Source: Campylobacteraceae bacterium
GTDB lineage: Bacteria; Campylobacterota; Campylobacteria; Campylobacterales; Sulfurovaceae
Direction: 5' to 3'
Assembly: GCA_026995985.1 (NCBI GenBank)
Contig: JALWNF010000252.1
Location: forward strand, 1-9,219
Length of the DNA: 9,219 nt
Position 1 is the stretch's first letter, and each line of letters opens with the position of its first letter. The position numbers were made by a program, and so were the translations under genes. Under the pieces are notes generated by a model, which made no database searches, was not told where the DNA came from, and worked only from the letters and a program-made list of their open reading frames with translations. This document shows positions 7,178 through 9,219 of the stretch, piece by piece.

Positions 7178-9219
7178 TAGTTATTTACAGTAAGAATCAT
7201 TGTATCTTGACTCTCTCTACCTTTTTTATCTTTTATAACTAATTTAATATTATGAACACCTGGTTTATCAGCAACATAATACCATTGTGCAGATTTTTCA
7301 AGACCAATAGGTTTATACTCATCACTATTGTATTTATCATACCATTTATAAGTGTCTATTCCATCTACTGCAAAACTATTTCTCCCATCAAGATAAGCAG
7401 ATTTAATTGACGGTGTTATTGTTATATTTATGTCTGGACCAGCATCTGCTTGAACTCTATTTTTTACAGTAAGAGTCATATAATCTTCAGCTCTATTACC
7501 TTGTTCGTCTATAACTACTAGTTTAATATTATGTACACCTATCTTATTTTTAACATAATACCATCGTTTAGGATTAGGACCAATAGGTTTATATTCACTA
7601 CTATTATATTTATCGTACCACTCATATTTAACTATATCAAGCCCTAATAAAGATTTACTATCTGCTCCATTAAGAAGGGCAGAAGTTTTTGATGGTGTCA
7701 AAATTAAAGTCATATCTTCTCCTGCATCTGCAATCAGAGTTGGAGCAGTTACATTAACCTCAATAAGTGAAAATTTCGTATTGAAAAATATATGATTTGA
7801 ATTGTTTGGATCGATATAAATATCGGTACCTAACGCAAAAGCAAAATTATCTATTAACTTTTCCCAAGTAAGACCACCATCTTTAGATTGTGCCATAATA
7901 GCTGGATCATCTAAGAACTTTTGATTTGTTCCAAATGATGATATATATATGTGTTTTGGGTTATTAGGGTCAACAGCTACTGCACCAATTGGGTGCATAA
8001 ACGATGATGTAATCTCATTAAAGTTTGCTCCCCCATCTGTAGACGCCCATAGGTTTCTACGAAATTCTTCTCCTGGTTTGTTTGATATAACATATACACT
8101 ATTACTCTTTCCAACAGAGATGTTGTATACTTTTCCTATTTTGTCAGAAGCTAATTGATTCCAGTTATTACCTCTATCTGTACTTTTATACAATCCTGTT
8201 TCTGTTCCTGCATATAGAATATCTCTGTTTATTGGATCTATTTTTATATCAAAAGTTTTCCAGCTAGAGATATTTTGCCAAGTTTGACCACCGTTACTAC
8301 TTTTAAAAATACCCTTATCAGTAGCTGCATATAAAATACTATTATTAGAATCAAAAACTAAATCACTTACTTTTTCAACTGAATAATTATCATCTATAGG
8401 AATACCACTCCAAGATACTCCATAGTCTGTACTTTTGTAAATTAAATCTTCTCTATTTACAGATACCCAAACTACTCCTTCGTTATTTGGGTCTACTGTA
8501 ACTGACCAAGCGTGTCCTTTTGGAGGTAGTCCATCACTCGGATGTTCCCATGTTTCTCCAGCATCTCTTGAAATTTGAAGACCAACATCCATATAGGTTG
8601 CATAATAAGTATTTGGGTCAAAAGGATCTATAGCAATATCTGTATTTACAAGTCCTTGTACACCTCTAGATTTAATTTTATGTGTATATCTATTTGGTGG
8701 GGAATTTTCTGGTAAATCAGGTAAGATATCAGTTGGAGAGGCTACAAAAGAGTCATTATAATCAAAGGTTCTACTCTTCCATACTGTTCCTCCATCTGTA
8801 GAGAAAGAGATATCTTGATTATCTCCAAATATAACAAAGTTAGAATCACTATCCGATGCTGTTATTCTTATGAAGTTATCTATACCACCAATAAAAGTTT
8901 CTGTTTGGTTAGGGTGTGTGTTTAAAGGAACTTGAACATATACACCACTAACATGTTGAATATATGGTGTCTCAGCAGGAGTAGTTTGCGTCCAACTTTG
9001 ACCTTGATTAGTAGTTTTTGCAATTCCTTGCCAAGAACCAACATAGATTGTATTTTTATCTGAACGACTATGTGCTAACATTAATGAAAATTGAATAGTT
9101 TTTTTAATATGTGTATTGCGTCTATATAGCTTATTAATAATATCTTCTAGTCCATTATTAATCTCTTGCCATGTTTGACCATTATCTGTACTCTTATAAA
9201 CACCTTTTTTATCATGACC
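7177..9219 (-). CDS. Asp-box (BNR/VPS10-like) beta-propeller protein with two C-terminal PKD-like domains, 5' end beyond window
   Basis: The frame is open to base 9219, so at least 680 residues are present and the true start is outside; the ATG at 9081 is internal, because GVYKSTDNGQTW is encoded before it. Nine Asp-box motifs (S-x-D-x-G-x-x-W type) begin at about visible residues 10, 69, 140, 217, 263, 307, 346, 393 and 445, with repeated strands such as DILYAGTETGLYKSTDRGNNW. Such boxes cap propeller blades in sialidase-like, sortilin-like and photosystem-assembly-factor-like folds. No sialidase Arg-Ile-Pro motif is visible, so catalytic activity is not supported. Residues 497-587 and 591-680 are two PKD-like domains ending LTVKN and LTVNN. 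An extracellular or surface role is inferred; any signal peptide would be off-window. No membrane anchor or sorting tail is seen at the C-terminus. Confidence 0.85.
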   Translation of the reverse strand, partial: GHDKKGVYKSTDNGQTWQEINNGLEDIINKLYRRNTHIKKTIQFSLMLAHSRSDKNTIYVGSWQGIAKTTNQGQSWTQTTPAETPYIQHVSGVYVQVPLNTHPNQTETFIGGIDNFIRITASDSDSNFVIFGDNQDISFSTDGGTVWKSRTFDYNDSFVASPTDILPDLPENSPPNRYTHKIKSRGVQGLVNTDIAIDPFDPNTYYATYMDVGLQISRDAGETWEHPSDGLPPKGHAWSVTVDPNNEGVVWVSVNREDLIYKSTDYGVSWSGIPIDDNYSVEKVSDLVFDSNNSILYAATDKGIFKSSNGGQTWQNISSWKTFDIKIDPINRDILYAGTETGLYKSTDRGNNWNQLASDKIGKVYNISVGKSNSVYVISNKPGEEFRRNLWASTDGGANFNEITSSFMHPIGAVAVDPNNPKHIYISSFGTNQKFLDDPAIMAQSKDGGLTWEKLIDNFAFALGTDIYIDPNNSNHIFFNTKFSLIEVNVTAPTLIADAGEDMTLILTPSKTSALLNGADSKSLLGLDIVKYEWYDKYNSSEYKPIGPNPKRWYYVKNKIGVHNIKLVVIDEQGNRAEDYMTLTVKNRVQADAGPDINITITPSIKSAYLDGRNSFAVDGIDTYKWYDKYNSDEYKPIGLEKSAQWYYVADKPGVHNIKLVIKDKKGRESQDTMILTVNN
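7180..7449 (-). repeat. PKD-like domain repeat, copy 2 (C-terminal)
   Basis: Encodes ADAGPDINITITPS through MILTVNN. It aligns along its whole length with copy 1: shared ADAGxD start, TPS, WYDKYNS-x-EYKPIG, WYYV, GVHNIKLV and a closing LTV. At DNA level, 40 bases at 7310-7349 differ at only seven sites from 7586-7625. This is the last segment of the protein. Confidence 0.8.
7459..7731 (-). repeat. PKD-like domain repeat, copy 1
   Basis: Encodes ADAGEDMTLILTPS through MTLTVKN, directly after the last propeller strand (SLIEVNVTAPTLI). The period to the next copy is 279 bp at the conserved TTTACAGT mark (7463 versus 7184) and 276 bp at the EYKPIG segment, so the copies differ by small codon-sized insertions. 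The pattern points to an in-frame tandem duplication of one domain. Confidence 0.8.

Noticed and set aside
7949..8158. Plus-strand open frame of 69 codons
   Set aside because: Entirely antisense to the propeller gene, whose repeats are clearly coding; no independent signal.
7177..9081. Propeller protein starting at the ATG at 9081
   Set aside because: The same frame continues open to the right edge and encodes another Asp-box (KSTDNGQTW), so that ATG is internal.
1..9219. CRISPR arrays, tRNA or rRNA genes, insertion sequences, toxin-antitoxin pairs
   Set aside because: No spaced direct repeats, transposase-like proteins, terminal repeats or structured RNA genes were recognised on either strand.

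Overview
This is a low-GC window in which every gene I can support lies on the minus strand, so transcription runs from the right edge to the left. The very AT-rich composition, tight gene packing, weak -35 with a strong extended -10, and protein style suggest a member of the Campylobacterota (Arcobacter, Sulfurimonas or relatives). This is inferred from composition and protein character, not from a marker gene.

Right part (about 7177 to the right edge): the C-terminal 680 residues of a large beta-propeller protein with nine visible Asp-box (BNR-type) motifs, followed by two tandem PKD-like domains. Its start lies outside the window, because the frame stays open to base 9219. A perfect 11-bp hairpin begins at its stop codon. 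A 184-bp intergenic gap (6993-7176) then holds this hairpin and a well-formed extended -10 promoter, TGGTATAAT, facing left.

Left part (1 to 6992): one compact surface-polysaccharide operon. In transcription order it is rmlA, rmlB, a VioA-like DegT-family sugar aminotransferase, an ATP-grasp ligase fused to a HAD-type domain, a polysaccharide pyruvyl transferase, a Wzx-type flippase, and the start of a family-2 glycosyltransferase cut by the left edge. Neighbouring genes overlap by 8, 8, 1 and 4 nt or are separated by only 10 and 5 nt, which argues for a single transcript with translational coupling.

How the genes could work together: RmlA makes dTDP-glucose, RmlB converts it to dTDP-4-keto-6-deoxyglucose, and the aminotransferase would aminate C4 to give a dTDP-4-amino-4,6-dideoxyhexose (Qui4N/viosamine most likely). 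No rmlC or rmlD is present, so L-rhamnose is not the evident product here. The ATP-grasp/HAD fusion directly downstream is the least explained gene. I infer that it may attach an acyl or amino-acid group, possibly to the new sugar amine. The pyruvyl transferase, glycosyltransferase and flippase would then decorate, build and export a lipid-linked repeat unit of O-antigen or capsule.
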